Shown one piece after another: positions 15,271 through 23,395 of a stretch of DNA of 45,753 bases; the stretch's first letter is position 1, and every line of letters starts with the position of its first letter. The notes under the pieces were generated by a model that was given only the letters and a program-made list of their open reading frames with translations, searched no databases and was not told the origin of the DNA. This DNA comes from RUG14223 sp051881075 (GTDB taxonomy: Bacteria > Bacillota > Clostridia > Oscillospirales > Acutalibacteraceae). The translations under genes were made by a program, and so were the position numbers. The stretch spans positions 1 through 45,753 of the forward strand of contig JBJEPE010000068.1 in NCBI GenBank assembly GCA_051881075.1. Direction: 5' to 3'.

Positions 15271-17871
15271 ACTATTTGAATTTCCAAAAACTTCAACCAA
15301 ATAATCATATATTTCATCTAGCTTTTTGCTTGGACTTATACCTTCAGTTAGGTTTAACTTCTCCTCACACTCAGTTAAATATAACAAATAATTACCGTTA
15401 GTACCGACACCTCGGGCAAATATTAAATACTCACAGTCTTTTTTGAGCTGTTCTTCATTATGTTCCAAATATAACATTCTGTCATCACTTATTGCTGCAT
15501 AGTCCATAATGATGATTTCATCGTCAAGTTCTTTAGCGGTGGTATTTCTATAAATATTCAATACCTCTGCTGTTCGCATTGATATAAAGTTTCTTCTGTC
15601 GGAATTTACGTAACTAAAGTAGCTATTCTTATTTGTAAGGTCATTTGTTATTTTAACACGTAAAACCAACTCACAATCTGACAGCATCTCGCTAGTCCAT
15701 GGATACATATCGGTTTTTATTGTTTTTATCACGTCAGATGAATTAACGGTAGGTTTACTGTTACCGATATCATTATTTAATGTAATTGGCGTTAAATCAA
15801 AATCTTTATTTATATTTTCGCCAACCTGCGTCAAAACGATATTGTTATTCTCAACTGAAATGCTGTAATAATTAGTGGTATTATCTTCATAATTTTTTCC
15901 ACATAAAAGCACCGTTCCGTTAATGTCTTCGACAAATCTTAATGTCTGTTTATGATGGAACTGAAACATAGTGGCATATTTATCGCCTGCACTAAATAAA
16001 AGTGATGAATAATACCATGTATTTCCGTCTCCAATTTTACAATACTCCATCTCTCCATCGTTATCAATATCTATGTATGCACAACCATATAAGTCTGATT
16101 CATCCTCCCAAGCTTTAGTACATACAAACTCCGTACCGTCGATTATATCGCCCTTTGTTTCCTTATCTGAGCTTTTTTCATCGAAAATAAAGCTTGAGCC
16201 TTTTACCTTAAACACATAATTATAGCCGAGATCAACATTTTTAATAACCAGCCTTTTATCACTTAAAGTATATGTGTACTCTGAAAATTCCTTAGCCCTA
16301 TCTCTAAGACTTAAACTACACTTTCCGGTATCTCTGAAAAAAGTAATATCCGGCATAGAAATCGGTAATATTGAATCAATATCCTCATCCGGATCTACAT
16401 AAATTAATTGTACACAGCCTTCCGAGTAGCTGAAGTTATAATTATTTATCGGATTATATAAATATATATTCCTCTTACTGATATCATTTAAACCCATTTG
16501 TTCGCCGTTAATTGCTCTATACAGGAAATGAGATTTTGCCTTATTATAGCAGGATTTTTCCTGTTTCTCGGCATAGTCCGATAAATTGAACACATCCGAC
16601 TGCATGGCAAGTGGGAATTTGCTCTTGATATCATCCGTATAATATCCGCCGTCACGTGGCGTCCAGTATTCATCAAGGGTATATCCGCCTTTACCGTCTG
16701 ACTTAACGGTTATGACTGTAGGAATATGCGAGCTACTCTCCTCTGTTATATCTCCTGATTTATAATTATAGCCGCTAAACATAACAACCATATATACCGT
16801 TGTTTTATCGTCGTTATTCTTAACACCAAGTACAATATGATCTTCACAGGCAAACTCATATGTAGGTTCTGTTACTTTATTGTGCTTCAAAATCACATCT
16901 GTTATATAACGGTCAAGCTTATCATCTACGTCCTTTCCTGTCGGGTTTGTAAGAAAGCATACAGCCGCAGCTATGCAGGCAAGAATTGAGGCGATTATTA
17001 TCCAGAATGCAGGTTTTTTATAGCTTAATACTCGTTTTATTCTCTCCTTAACTCCTACCTCGCCAAAGGCAAGCGGACACATCGCTATACTTCTGCCCCT
17101 TGTACTGCATTTAAGCAATGCTTCTGAGTAATTTGCCTTATCAGAGGCAGTCATATTTTTAATTACTTTCTCATCACAGGCAAGCTCTATATCTCTGCAC
17201 AGCAGTATATACGCTACCCATATAAGAGGATTAAACCAATAGACTGCAAGTAATACAAAGCCTAATGGCTTCCATAGATGGTCAAGACGCTTAATGTGCG
17301 CTTTTTCATGTGCTATTACATTCTTTAATGTATCTCCGTCTATCGCAGACGGCACATATATCCTTGGCCTGATTATACCCAGAATAAACGGTGAATTTAT
17401 CCTATCGCACAACCATACTTTTTTGTTCAGGGGCTGTGACTCCGCTGTAGTTCGTCTTAATTTTATATAGCTTATCAAGGCATAAATAAGCATTACCACC
17501 AAGCCTATAAGCCAAACATAAGAACCGACTAATCCGATAACCTGCATAGGAGATACGCTCTCTGCTATATTCGGTGCAAGGTTTTCGCTTATCACAGGAT
17601 TTATCGTATTATTAATTATCGGTATGCCGCTGTCTATCTGCGGTGCTTGGGAGTAAGTTATACCGGGACTTATTACCTCTGCGCTTGGCACAAGGCTGTA
17701 AAAGCTTTCAAGTGAGAACGGACAGATAAGCCTTATACCTACCAACGCCCACATTACACATCGCAATGACTTTGGTGCTTTCTTAAATAAAAGGCGTAAC
17801 AGGATTACCGCTATTATAAGCAATCCGGCAGGGATACTCATGTTTATCAGCTTAAACAAAAGTTTATCCAT
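15220..17871 (-). CDS. BlaR1-like M56 membrane metallopeptidase sensor, copy B (proximal)
   Basis: An 883-residue paralogue of copy A with the same M56 protease half (H-E-K-A-H at 188-192, same helices). From about residue 450 the extracellular part diverges, with a fully shared patch (D-E-K-S-S-D-K-E-T-K-G-D-I-I-D-G) near 570-590 and only moderate likeness after it. It is about 50 residues shorter than copy A. Its last 18 residues (S-D-I-N-A-V-Q-K-M-I-E-S-Y-R-K-E-E) closely match the last residues of BlaI (S-D-I-S-E-I-Q-R-M-I-D-S-Y-R-R-G-E), so its natural C-terminus seems to have been replaced during duplication. It starts three bases after blaI with an AAGGGG site. It probably cleaves or signals to that BlaI on sensing an unknown cell-wall or antibiotic cue. 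Confidence 0.85.
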   Translation of the reverse strand: MDKLLFKLINMSIPAGLLIIAVILLRLLFKKAPKSLRCVMWALVGIRLICPFSLESFYSLVPSAEVISPGITYSQAPQIDSGIPIINNTINPVISENLAPNIAESVSPMQVIGLVGSYVWLIGLVVMLIYALISYIKLRRTTAESQPLNKKVWLCDRINSPFILGIIRPRIYVPSAIDGDTLKNVIAHEKAHIKRLDHLWKPLGFVLLAVYWFNPLIWVAYILLCRDIELACDEKVIKNMTASDKANYSEALLKCSTRGRSIAMCPLAFGEVGVKERIKRVLSYKKPAFWIIIASILACIAAAVCFLTNPTGKDVDDKLDRYITDVILKHNKVTEPTYEFACEDHIVLGVKNNDDKTTVYMVVMFSGYNYKSGDITEESSSHIPTVITVKSDGKGGYTLDEYWTPRDGGYYTDDIKSKFPLAMQSDVFNLSDYAEKQEKSCYNKAKSHFLYRAINGEQMGLNDISKRNIYLYNPINNYNFSYSEGCVQLIYVDPDEDIDSILPISMPDITFFRDTGKCSLSLRDRAKEFSEYTYTLSDKRLVIKNVDLGYNYVFKVKGSSFIFDEKSSDKETKGDIIDGTEFVCTKAWEDESDLYGCAYIDIDNDGEMEYCKIGDGNTWYYSSLLFSAGDKYATMFQFHHKQTLRFVEDINGTVLLCGKNYEDNTTNYYSISVENNNIVLTQVGENINKDFDLTPITLNNDIGNSKPTVNSSDVIKTIKTDMYPWTSEMLSDCELVLRVKITNDLTNKNSYFSYVNSDRRNFISMRTAEVLNIYRNTTAKELDDEIIIMDYAAISDDRMLYLEHNEEQLKKDCEYLIFARGVGTNGNYLLYLTECEEKLNLTEGISPSKKLDEIYDYLVEVFGNSNSDINAVQKMIESYRKEE

Positions 17872-17925
17872 TGATTACTCACCCCTTCTATAGCTGTCTA
17901 TCATTCTTTGTATTTCGCTTATATC
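16522..17925 (-). repeat. Duplicated segment, copy B (M56 N-terminal half plus blaI 3' end)
   Basis: Partner of the segment at about 13867-15270. The spacer TAATCAATGGATAA and the preceding codons are shared, so the duplicated unit began inside the 3' end of blaI. Confidence 0.85.
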
Positions 17926-18240
17926 ACTATCGCTTAGCTTCTTACGTGCAGTGAATGCCGCAATAAACGCAGGTAATGATCCGTTGAAGCTTTCTTCAAC
18001 AACACTTTCGCTTCTCATTGAATAATAATCCGGCCTTGATATAAGAGAAGTTACTATGCTGTTTTCGGTTTTGAAAATTCCTCTTTCACAAAGCCTTTTA
18101 AGCACAGTATATGTGGTTGTACGCTTCCAGCCTAATTGCTTTTCACACAGCTTTGTAAGCTGGGTAGTTGCTACAGGTTCATTGCTCCAGATAATATCAG
18201 CAAATTTTGATTCTATGGCACCCATGTGTAATTCTTCCAT
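17875..18240 (-). CDS. blaI: BlaI/MecI-family transcriptional repressor
   Basis: A 121-residue winged-helix repressor of standard length: early E-S-K-F-A-D-I-I-W, then the recognition region W-K-R-T-T-T-Y-T-V-L-K-R-L and wing residues R-G-I-F, with a helical dimerisation tail. Family members bind TACA/TGTA-type dyads as dimers and are cleaved when the M56 sensor is activated. The usual cleavage position (Asn-Phe) reads as S-F-N-G here, near residue 83-86. It is the first gene of the operon with two M56 sensors; GGAGG precedes the ATG. The operator-like dyads overlapping its promoter suggest autorepression. No beta-lactamase or other obvious target gene is adjacent. Confidence 0.93.
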   Translation of the reverse strand: MEELHMGAIESKFADIIWSNEPVATTQLTKLCEKQLGWKRTTTYTVLKRLCERGIFKTENSIVTSLISRPDYYSMRSESVVEESFNGSLPAFIAAFTARKKLSDSDISEIQRMIDSYRRGE

Positions 18241-18288
18241 TTCCTTTACCTCCTTCTTTTTTTGACATAAAAAACGTTTGTTTATATC

Positions 18289-18331
18289 TTGTAGACAACT
18301 ATAGTCTACAACTTGTAAACAGATTTGTCAA
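18289..18331 (-). promoter_or_regulatory. blaI promoter with overlapping BlaI-type operators
   Basis: On the minus strand TTGACA (18326-18331) is followed after 17 bases by TAGACT (18303-18308). TTGTAGAC (18289-18296) and GTCTACAA (18304-18311) form a dyad over the -10. A second dyad, GTCTACAA-CTTGTAAAC (18304-18320), overlaps it and contains TACA/TGTA half-sites. This is the expected layout for BlaI repression of its own operon. Confidence 0.65.
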
Positions 18332-18356
18332 TAGGTTTTTGAAAAATATTTTCTCA

Positions 18357-18406
18357 AATATAAAAACCTCCTGCATCTATACTCTGCGGTATAAATACAG
18401 GAGGTT
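18357..18406 (-). terminator. Terminator of the glucosaminidase gene
   Basis: AACCTCCTG/CAGGAGGTT (18365-18373 with 18398-18406) around a 24-base loop is followed on the minus strand by TTTTTATAT. It lies about 60 bases past the stop at 18465. Confidence 0.75.
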
Positions 18407-18464
18407 AATGTTATTCAATTATTTTATTTAAACTATATCTACAGATAGTATTTTAAAAGCATTT

Positions 18465-21400
18465 TTAAACAGTTACGGTAACTATTATAGCGTCAAATCC
18501 GGCTGCCTTGATTTTGGCTACTTGAGCTTCGGCATTAGCCTTAACACTATATGAACCGGCATATACTTTGTATTCGCCATTCTCGCACTCTATGAAATTA
18601 TCAAAACCGGCAGCTTTTAGACTAGCGGAATAATTATCTGCATTGCTCTTAACTGAGAACACACCGCAACGTACTCTGTACATTGTAGTTGTAGAAGCTA
18701 CCTTCTCAAAGGTTACACTTACAGTTGTTGTCTTTGCAGGCATCTTGAAGCTGTATGTTGCTGTTGCACCGTCTTTGAGTATGGTTTGTGCAGTACCGTT
18801 TATTGTTACCTTGCTTACCTTATAGCCTGAAGCAGGTGTTACGGTAAACTTCATTGTAGTATCCATTGTCGCATTCATTGAAGTTGAACCGTTGCTAAAC
18901 TTAACCGTACCTGAACCGCCTGCAACCGTTGCCGTTGCCTTATATGAAATCTTGCCGAAAGTCACGCTAACAGTTGTATTCTTAGCAGGCATTTTAAAGC
19001 TGTATGTAGCTGTCGCACCGCTGTTTAATATGGTTTGTGCAGTACCGTTTACGGTTACCTTAGTTACCTTATATCCGGTAGCAGGTGTTACGGTAAACTT
19101 CATTGTTGTGCCGCCTATTGCATTCATTGAGGTTGAACCATTGCTGAACTTAACTTTACCTGAGCCGCTTGCTACCGATGCCGTTGCCTTATACTCTTTA
19201 GCAAAGGTTACAACTACCGATGTTGTCTTTGCTGGCATTGAGATAGTATATGTGGCTGTTGTACCGCCGTCTAATATAGTCTGAGCAGTACCGTTTACAG
19301 TTATCTTAGATACCTTATATCCTGTACCCGGAATTGCAGTAAACATTATCTTAGAACCGCCTATTGCTGTGATTGATGTTGCGTTGTTGCTGAATAATAC
19401 CGAACCCGATCCGCCTGATGCAGTTGCTGTTGCAGTATAAAGCTTAGCAAAGGTTACGCTTACCGCTGATTTACTTGCAGGCATCTTATAGCTATATGTG
19501 GCTGTTTTACCGCTATTTAATATGCTTAATGCCTTACCGTCTACAGTTACCTTGCTTACTCTGTAACCTGAAGCAGGTGTTGCTGTAAACTTCATTGTTG
19601 TGCCGCTTGTTGCGCTCATTGAGGTTGATCCGTTACTGAATTTAACTGTACCTGAGCCGCTTGCTACCGATGCCGTTGCCTTATATGAAATCTTACCGAA
19701 TGTTACGTTTACTGCTGTTGTCTTTGCAGGCATTTTAAAGCTATATGTAGATGCTGCTCCGCTGTTTAGTATAGTCTGAGCAGTACCGTTTACCGTTACC
19801 TTAGTTACCTTATATCCTGTAGCGGGTGTTGCGGTAAGCTTTATTGTTGTGCCGCTTATAGCGCTTATTGAGGTTGATCCATTGCTGAATGTAGCAGTAC
19901 CTGATCCACTTCCTATTGTTGCAGTTGCCTTATACAGCTTAGCAAAGGTTACTTCTACAGCTGTTGTCTTTGCAGGCATTGAAAAGCTATATGTGGCTGT
20001 TTTACCGCTATTTGTTACACTTAATGCAGTACCGTTTACTGTTACCTTGCTTACCCTGTAGCCTGAAGCAGGTGTTGCTGTAAACTTCATTGTTGTGCCG
20101 CTTGTTGCGCTCATTGAGGTTGCGCCGTTGCTAAATGTAACTGTACCTGAGCCGCTTGCTATTGTTGCAGTTGCCTTATACAGCTTAGCAAAGGTTACTT
20201 CTACAGCTGTTGTCTTTGCAGGCATTGAAAAGCTATACGTTGCTGTTTTACCGCTATTTGTTACACTTAATGCAGTACCGTTTACCGTTACCTTGCTTAC
20301 TCTGTAGCCTGAAGCAGGTGTTGCTGTAAACTTCATTGTATCGCCGACAGTTCCGTTCATTGAGGTTGAACCGTTACTGAATGTAACTGTACCCGATCCG
20401 CCTGCTACTTTTGCTGTGGCTTTATATGAAATTTTGCCGAATGTTACGCTCACTGTTGTTGCCTGAGCAGGCATTGAAAAACTATACGTGGCTGCTGCAC
20501 CGCTGCTTAATACACTCAGCGCAGTACTGTTTACCATTACCTTAGTTACCTTATATCCTGTAGCGGGTGTTGCGGTGAAACTAACTGTTGAACCGCTTGT
20601 TGCGCTTATAGATGTTGAACCGTTACTGAATTTAACTGTACCTGAACCTCCTGCCACGGATGATGTTGCCGTGTAAGAAGTTGGTGCAGTAGTACCGCCT
20701 ACTGTAATTATACAGGCATCAAAGCCCGCCGCCTTGATTGCGGCTACTCTGGCATCAGCATTTGCCTTGACGCTGTAAACGCCTGAATAAACCGCATACT
20801 GACCGTTCTCTATGTCAATATAATTATCAAAACCTGCTGCTTTTAAATTTGCTGAGAGATTATCAGCATTTGATCTAACTGAGAATAAACCGCAGCGTAC
20901 CTTATATGAAACATTTGAATCATCTGTTGGTTTATCAGGTGTTTCTGGAGTATCAGGTGTACCAGTAGTAGTTATTGACGGACTGTAATATGAATTTCCG
21001 CCGGCCGGGTCAGGACAAGGAGTACTTGGCATACCGCCGTATACGGGAATAAGGAATTTAAATGCCTTGTCAATAATACCTGCTGATTTATATGTATTGT
21101 ATGATGTACGGCTCTCTGTAACAGGTGCCGCTATATTCTGCATATATTGTCCCCAAAGAGCTCTGCTTGAGCGTGGGTCAACATTAAATTTTTGAAAGTA
21201 TACTGTTGCTTGACGATCCTTTACATATTTATCAGCATACTTTTGTGAACCGCCTTCTATTGCCGCTGCTTTAGTATCCCAACCGCCTGCAACTGCCTCT
21301 CTAGCACCGTTAAGATATATGGCGAAGCGTCCTGTACCGCAGGCGCCTATATTAAAGAAGTTATAGTAGCCATCATAGCTTTTAAGTTCATTAACGTCAA

Positions 21401-22163
21401 ACACATCGGTCTTTTTAACATCGCCCCATATAGGGTCGTTACCGTCGTAATCAGGCTTGTTATTATAATAGTTGACGAGAGTTGTACCGAGCGTACCCAA
21501 AACGAGCGGACTTCCGCCTCCGCCCTGCTCTGATCTGAGACGTGCGGCAAGTGCAACAGGGCTAACACCGTACTTAACACCGCAATTCCATATATGCTGT
21601 GAATATGTTATATCGTTATCGCACATATTACTGCCGCCCATAAATGTATTCGCCAATGCGGTCTGAACACGATCAACAGTATGTACATCACTGTTATATT
21701 CAAGCGACTCAAACATAAATATTTCAATCTCGTTTAAAAAGTTTCTTGGATCCATGAAATATTTAACTGCAGCCTTGCTTGCCTGTCTCCAACCTGAGTC
21801 ATATAAAGTAGTATTACTGCTCTCATAGTAAGGAGTATAGTTTGCCTGACCCAGCGTATTCCACGGTGAAGGAGCCCATGAGCTTGTGGTCACCAAGTTC
21901 GTTTTTGGATTTTCTGTTTCTTTACCAACTACATAATCAAATGTAAATGCACTGTTAAGCTCAGTTACCTTAACCGGCTCAAATACCCAATTAGGATGTA
22001 GCTCATGTAGCTGTGCAAGTCTTGAAGCATAGCTTTCCGGGAAACCGGCATTAATTAAGCTTTGCTTGTATGTGTCTGTTGCGGCAAATGCCGATACGCT
22101 ACACATTGAAATAATGATTGTCAAAGAAAGTATAACCGTAATTATTCGCTTCATTGTTTTCAT
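18465..22163 (-). CDS. Secreted N-acetylglucosaminidase with InlB-type repeats and two SPOR domains
   Basis: A 1232-residue exported protein. Residues 1-27 are a signal peptide (S-A-F-A-A). Residues about 30-390 resemble clostridial beta-N-acetylglucosaminidases: F-P-E-S-Y-A-S-R-L-A-Q-L-H-E-L-H-P-N-W-V-F near 41-61 and A-A-R-L-R-S-E-Q-G with a likely catalytic Glu near 212. A Thr/Pro linker leads to a SPOR-like domain (about 420-488), then eight repeats of about 80 residues (496-1155), each with G-S-G-T-V-x-F-S-N-G, T-P-A-x-G-Y-x-V and T-Y-S-F-x-M-P-A motifs (InlB B-repeat type). A second SPOR-like domain (about 1160-1232) ends it. SPOR domains bind denuded glycan strands, so septal peptidoglycan cleavage is likely. 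GAGGCGAG precedes the ATG. It stands alone beside the agr locus. Confidence 0.87.
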   Translation of the reverse strand: MKTMKRIITVILSLTIIISMCSVSAFAATDTYKQSLINAGFPESYASRLAQLHELHPNWVFEPVKVTELNSAFTFDYVVGKETENPKTNLVTTSSWAPSPWNTLGQANYTPYYESSNTTLYDSGWRQASKAAVKYFMDPRNFLNEIEIFMFESLEYNSDVHTVDRVQTALANTFMGGSNMCDNDITYSQHIWNCGVKYGVSPVALAARLRSEQGGGGSPLVLGTLGTTLVNYYNNKPDYDGNDPIWGDVKKTDVFDVNELKSYDGYYNFFNIGACGTGRFAIYLNGAREAVAGGWDTKAAAIEGGSQKYADKYVKDRQATVYFQKFNVDPRSSRALWGQYMQNIAAPVTESRTSYNTYKSAGIIDKAFKFLIPVYGGMPSTPCPDPAGGNSYYSPSITTTGTPDTPETPDKPTDDSNVSYKVRCGLFSVRSNADNLSANLKAAGFDNYIDIENGQYAVYSGVYSVKANADARVAAIKAAGFDACIITVGGTTAPTSYTATSSVAGGSGTVKFSNGSTSISATSGSTVSFTATPATGYKVTKVMVNSTALSVLSSGAAATYSFSMPAQATTVSVTFGKISYKATAKVAGGSGTVTFSNGSTSMNGTVGDTMKFTATPASGYRVSKVTVNGTALSVTNSGKTATYSFSMPAKTTAVEVTFAKLYKATATIASGSGTVTFSNGATSMSATSGTTMKFTATPASGYRVSKVTVNGTALSVTNSGKTATYSFSMPAKTTAVEVTFAKLYKATATIGSGSGTATFSNGSTSISAISGTTIKLTATPATGYKVTKVTVNGTAQTILNSGAASTYSFKMPAKTTAVNVTFGKISYKATASVASGSGTVKFSNGSTSMSATSGTTMKFTATPASGYRVSKVTVDGKALSILNSGKTATYSYKMPASKSAVSVTFAKLYTATATASGGSGSVLFSNNATSITAIGGSKIMFTAIPGTGYKVSKITVNGTAQTILDGGTTATYTISMPAKTTSVVVTFAKEYKATASVASGSGKVKFSNGSTSMNAIGGTTMKFTVTPATGYKVTKVTVNGTAQTILNSGATATYSFKMPAKNTTVSVTFGKISYKATATVAGGSGTVKFSNGSTSMNATMDTTMKFTVTPASGYKVSKVTINGTAQTILKDGATATYSFKMPAKTTTVSVTFEKVASTTTMYRVRCGVFSVKSNADNYSASLKAAGFDNFIECENGEYKVYAGSYSVKANAEAQVAKIKAAGFDAIIVTVTV
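18699..20678 (-). repeat. Eight tandem ~240-bp coding repeats
   Basis: The central part of the glucosaminidase gene consists of eight tandem units encoding InlB-like beta-grasp repeats. Some neighbouring units (for example around 19920-20060 and 20160-20310) are nearly identical in DNA, which favours copy-number change by recombination or slippage. Boundaries are approximate. Confidence 0.85.
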
Positions 22164-22320
22164 TACAACTCGCCTCTCAATATTAAATTAAAATTCAGAA
22201 AATATCATAAAATGTATAAAATATTGTCTAAATATATGTTAATTGTAGCAAATTTATCAAGTTGTGTCAATATAATGCCGTAATAATTAGTGTATAAAAA
22301 TTTAATAATTTAAGTAAATT

Positions 22321-22357
22321 TATTACCCACATTTGCATAAAGCAAATGTGGGTAATA
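22321..22357. other. Perfect 16-bp inverted repeat in gap 22164-22491
   Basis: TATTACCCACATTTGC pairs perfectly with its reverse complement around the loop ATAAA. No T-run follows on either strand. It lies about 160 bases upstream of the glucosaminidase start and downstream of agrB. It could be a regulatory structure or the footprint of a small mobile hairpin. The rest of the gap holds the agr terminator and AT-rich DNA. Confidence 0.5.
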
Positions 22358-22394
22358 AGGGGTAATATTATGAAAATTTAGTTGTTGCCTATAA

Positions 22395-22436
22395 TTATAA
22401 AAAGCGTTAGGCAGTATGGCAGTAATACTGCCTAAC
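22395..22436 (-). terminator. Terminator of the agrDB operon
   Basis: A perfect 12-bp stem, GTTAGGCAGTAT (22406-22417) with ATACTGCCTAAC (22425-22436). On the minus strand it is followed by GCTTTTTATAAT. It lies about 55 bases beyond the agrB stop. Confidence 0.8.
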
Positions 22437-22491
22437 TAATGGGATCTATTGTTTGATATAACATCAAACCTAAGTTATGTAATCGTACCGG

Positions 22492-23097
22492 TCATCCATT
22501 GATTGAAACATCTGTTTTACGCTCTTTTATCATTTGAAGCTTTCTCATGCAAAGCACAAGAGCAACAAGATAAATTGCGAATACTATAGGTAAGCCATAT
22601 TCAAGCTTATTTGACCAAATGAATATATGAGCTATTACAGACTCTAACAATACCAGCATAATAGATAACTTTTTCAAAAGTTTTTTCTCTTTGTCATTTA
22701 AGATATTGCTTTTTGTGTCTAAAGGGGCTAAAATAATAATCAATGCTATACTGATAAGCTCTGCTATAATTAAATAAACGTTAAAGGAGTTATACTTAAT
22801 AACCTGCTTTAATATAAGCATTGCGGCTACTGTTACACAGACAGAAAAAATGTAACAGTTTATAGGGTTTGAAGCATGATAACCGCCTGCACACTTTCTC
22901 AACAATATAAATGCAAGGTAAAAAATTGCCGCTTGTATAAGTGTTGAAAGTGCAATGCCTATGACAGTCACGGTTGCTATATGTAATACTGACAAAAGCA
23001 CAACGTATATTGCATATGAATAAAGCTCCTGATTTTCATTATCGGCTTCATTCCTGCATAATGCACAGGCGATCCTCTGCGATACTGTTCTTATCAC
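22492..23097 (-). CDS. agrB: AgrB-like peptide-processing membrane protease
   Basis: A 201-residue integral membrane protein of typical AgrB length with about five to six helices. The signature L-R-K-C-A-G-G-Y-H-A is present, with the catalytic pair H74 and C81 exactly seven residues apart, as in Staphylococcus AgrB (H77/C84). AgrB removes the C-terminal tail of AgrD and forms the cyclic thiolactone peptide. The start is GTG at 23097; it overlaps the TGA of agrD in GTGA, so the two are translationally coupled. Here agrD precedes agrB, the reverse of the staphylococcal order. A terminator follows. Confidence 0.93.
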   Translation of the reverse strand: MIRTVSQRIACALCRNEADNENQELYSYAIYVVLLSVLHIATVTVIGIALSTLIQAAIFYLAFILLRKCAGGYHASNPINCYIFSVCVTVAAMLILKQVIKYNSFNVYLIIAELISIALIIILAPLDTKSNILNDKEKKLLKKLSIMLVLLESVIAHIFIWSNKLEYGLPIVFAIYLVALVLCMRKLQMIKERKTDVSING

Positions 23098-23249
23098 TTA
23101 ATTCTCTTAAAGTTTGCTAATTTTTCCGGCGTTTTCGGCTGATATACTATAAAGCAACCTGAAGAATTTGCCGAAAGAGTGAGAACTAATGTTAAACATG
23201 ATACCGCAAGCTTTGCAATTTTGCTTGTAAAGATATTTTTGTTCTTCAT
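23094..23249 (-). CDS. agrD: AgrD-like cyclic autoinducer peptide precursor
   Basis: A 51-residue precursor with ATG at 23249 and AAAGGAG eleven bases upstream. The N-terminal half is an amphipathic/hydrophobic leader (K-I-A-K-L-A-V-S-C-L-T-L-V-L-T-L). The core is N-S-S-G-C32-F-I-V-Y36, followed by the conserved Q-P-K-T-P-E-K-L and a basic tail (N-F-K-R-I-K). This matches clostridial AgrD peptides: Cys-plus-four-residue ring, then Q-P-x-x-P-E. The predicted autoinducer is a thiolactone between C32 and the carboxyl of Y36, with an N-terminal tail of unknown length. Ring limits are inferred from family rules. It is coupled to agrB by a GTGA overlap. Confidence 0.87.
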   Translation of the reverse strand: MKNKNIFTSKIAKLAVSCLTLVLTLSANSSGCFIVYQPKTPEKLANFKRIK

Positions 23250-23272
23250 AAAATATCAACTCCTTTAGCCTG

Positions 23273-23278
23273 ATTATA
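23273..23278 (-). promoter_or_regulatory. Extended -10 element of the agrDB promoter
   Basis: On the minus strand TATGCTATAAT gives an extended -10 (TGC plus TATAAT) about 24 bases before the agrD ATG. No good -35 is seen; TCAACA lies 18 bases upstream. A weak -35 suits promoters that depend on a LytTR activator. Confidence 0.5.
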
Positions 23279-23294
23279 GCATACTTAAAAATCA

Positions 23295-23370
23295 AGTGTT
23301 GAATTTTAGAAAAAACGGTTAAAATATCGGAAAAAATGGCAATTTACACACTATTTTAAATATTTTACAC
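23295..23370. promoter_or_regulatory. Candidate LytTR-regulator binding repeats
   Basis: The intergenic region between agrD and the LytTR gene carries two pairs of direct repeats. TTTACAC occurs at 23343-23349 and 23364-23370, exactly 21 bases apart. AGTGTTGAA (23295-23303) and ACGGTTAAA (23315-23323) are 20 bases apart, and the second resembles the AgrA consensus ACNGTTAAG. LytTR proteins usually bind two 9-bp repeats about two helical turns apart. This fits autoregulation by the adjacent response regulator, but it is unproven. Confidence 0.4.
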
Positions 23371-23395
23371 TACAATAAATACCGAGGTTTTTGTT

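Noticed and set aside
12418..18240. Beta-lactam resistance cassette
   Set aside because: BlaI and BlaR1-like proteins are present, but the sensors lack a penicillin-binding domain and no beta-lactamase or mecA-like gene is adjacent.
23107..23295. 62-codon minus-strand frame at the agr locus
   Set aside because: It is the alternative frame over agrD; the 51-codon agrD frame has the ribosome-binding site and the family motifs.
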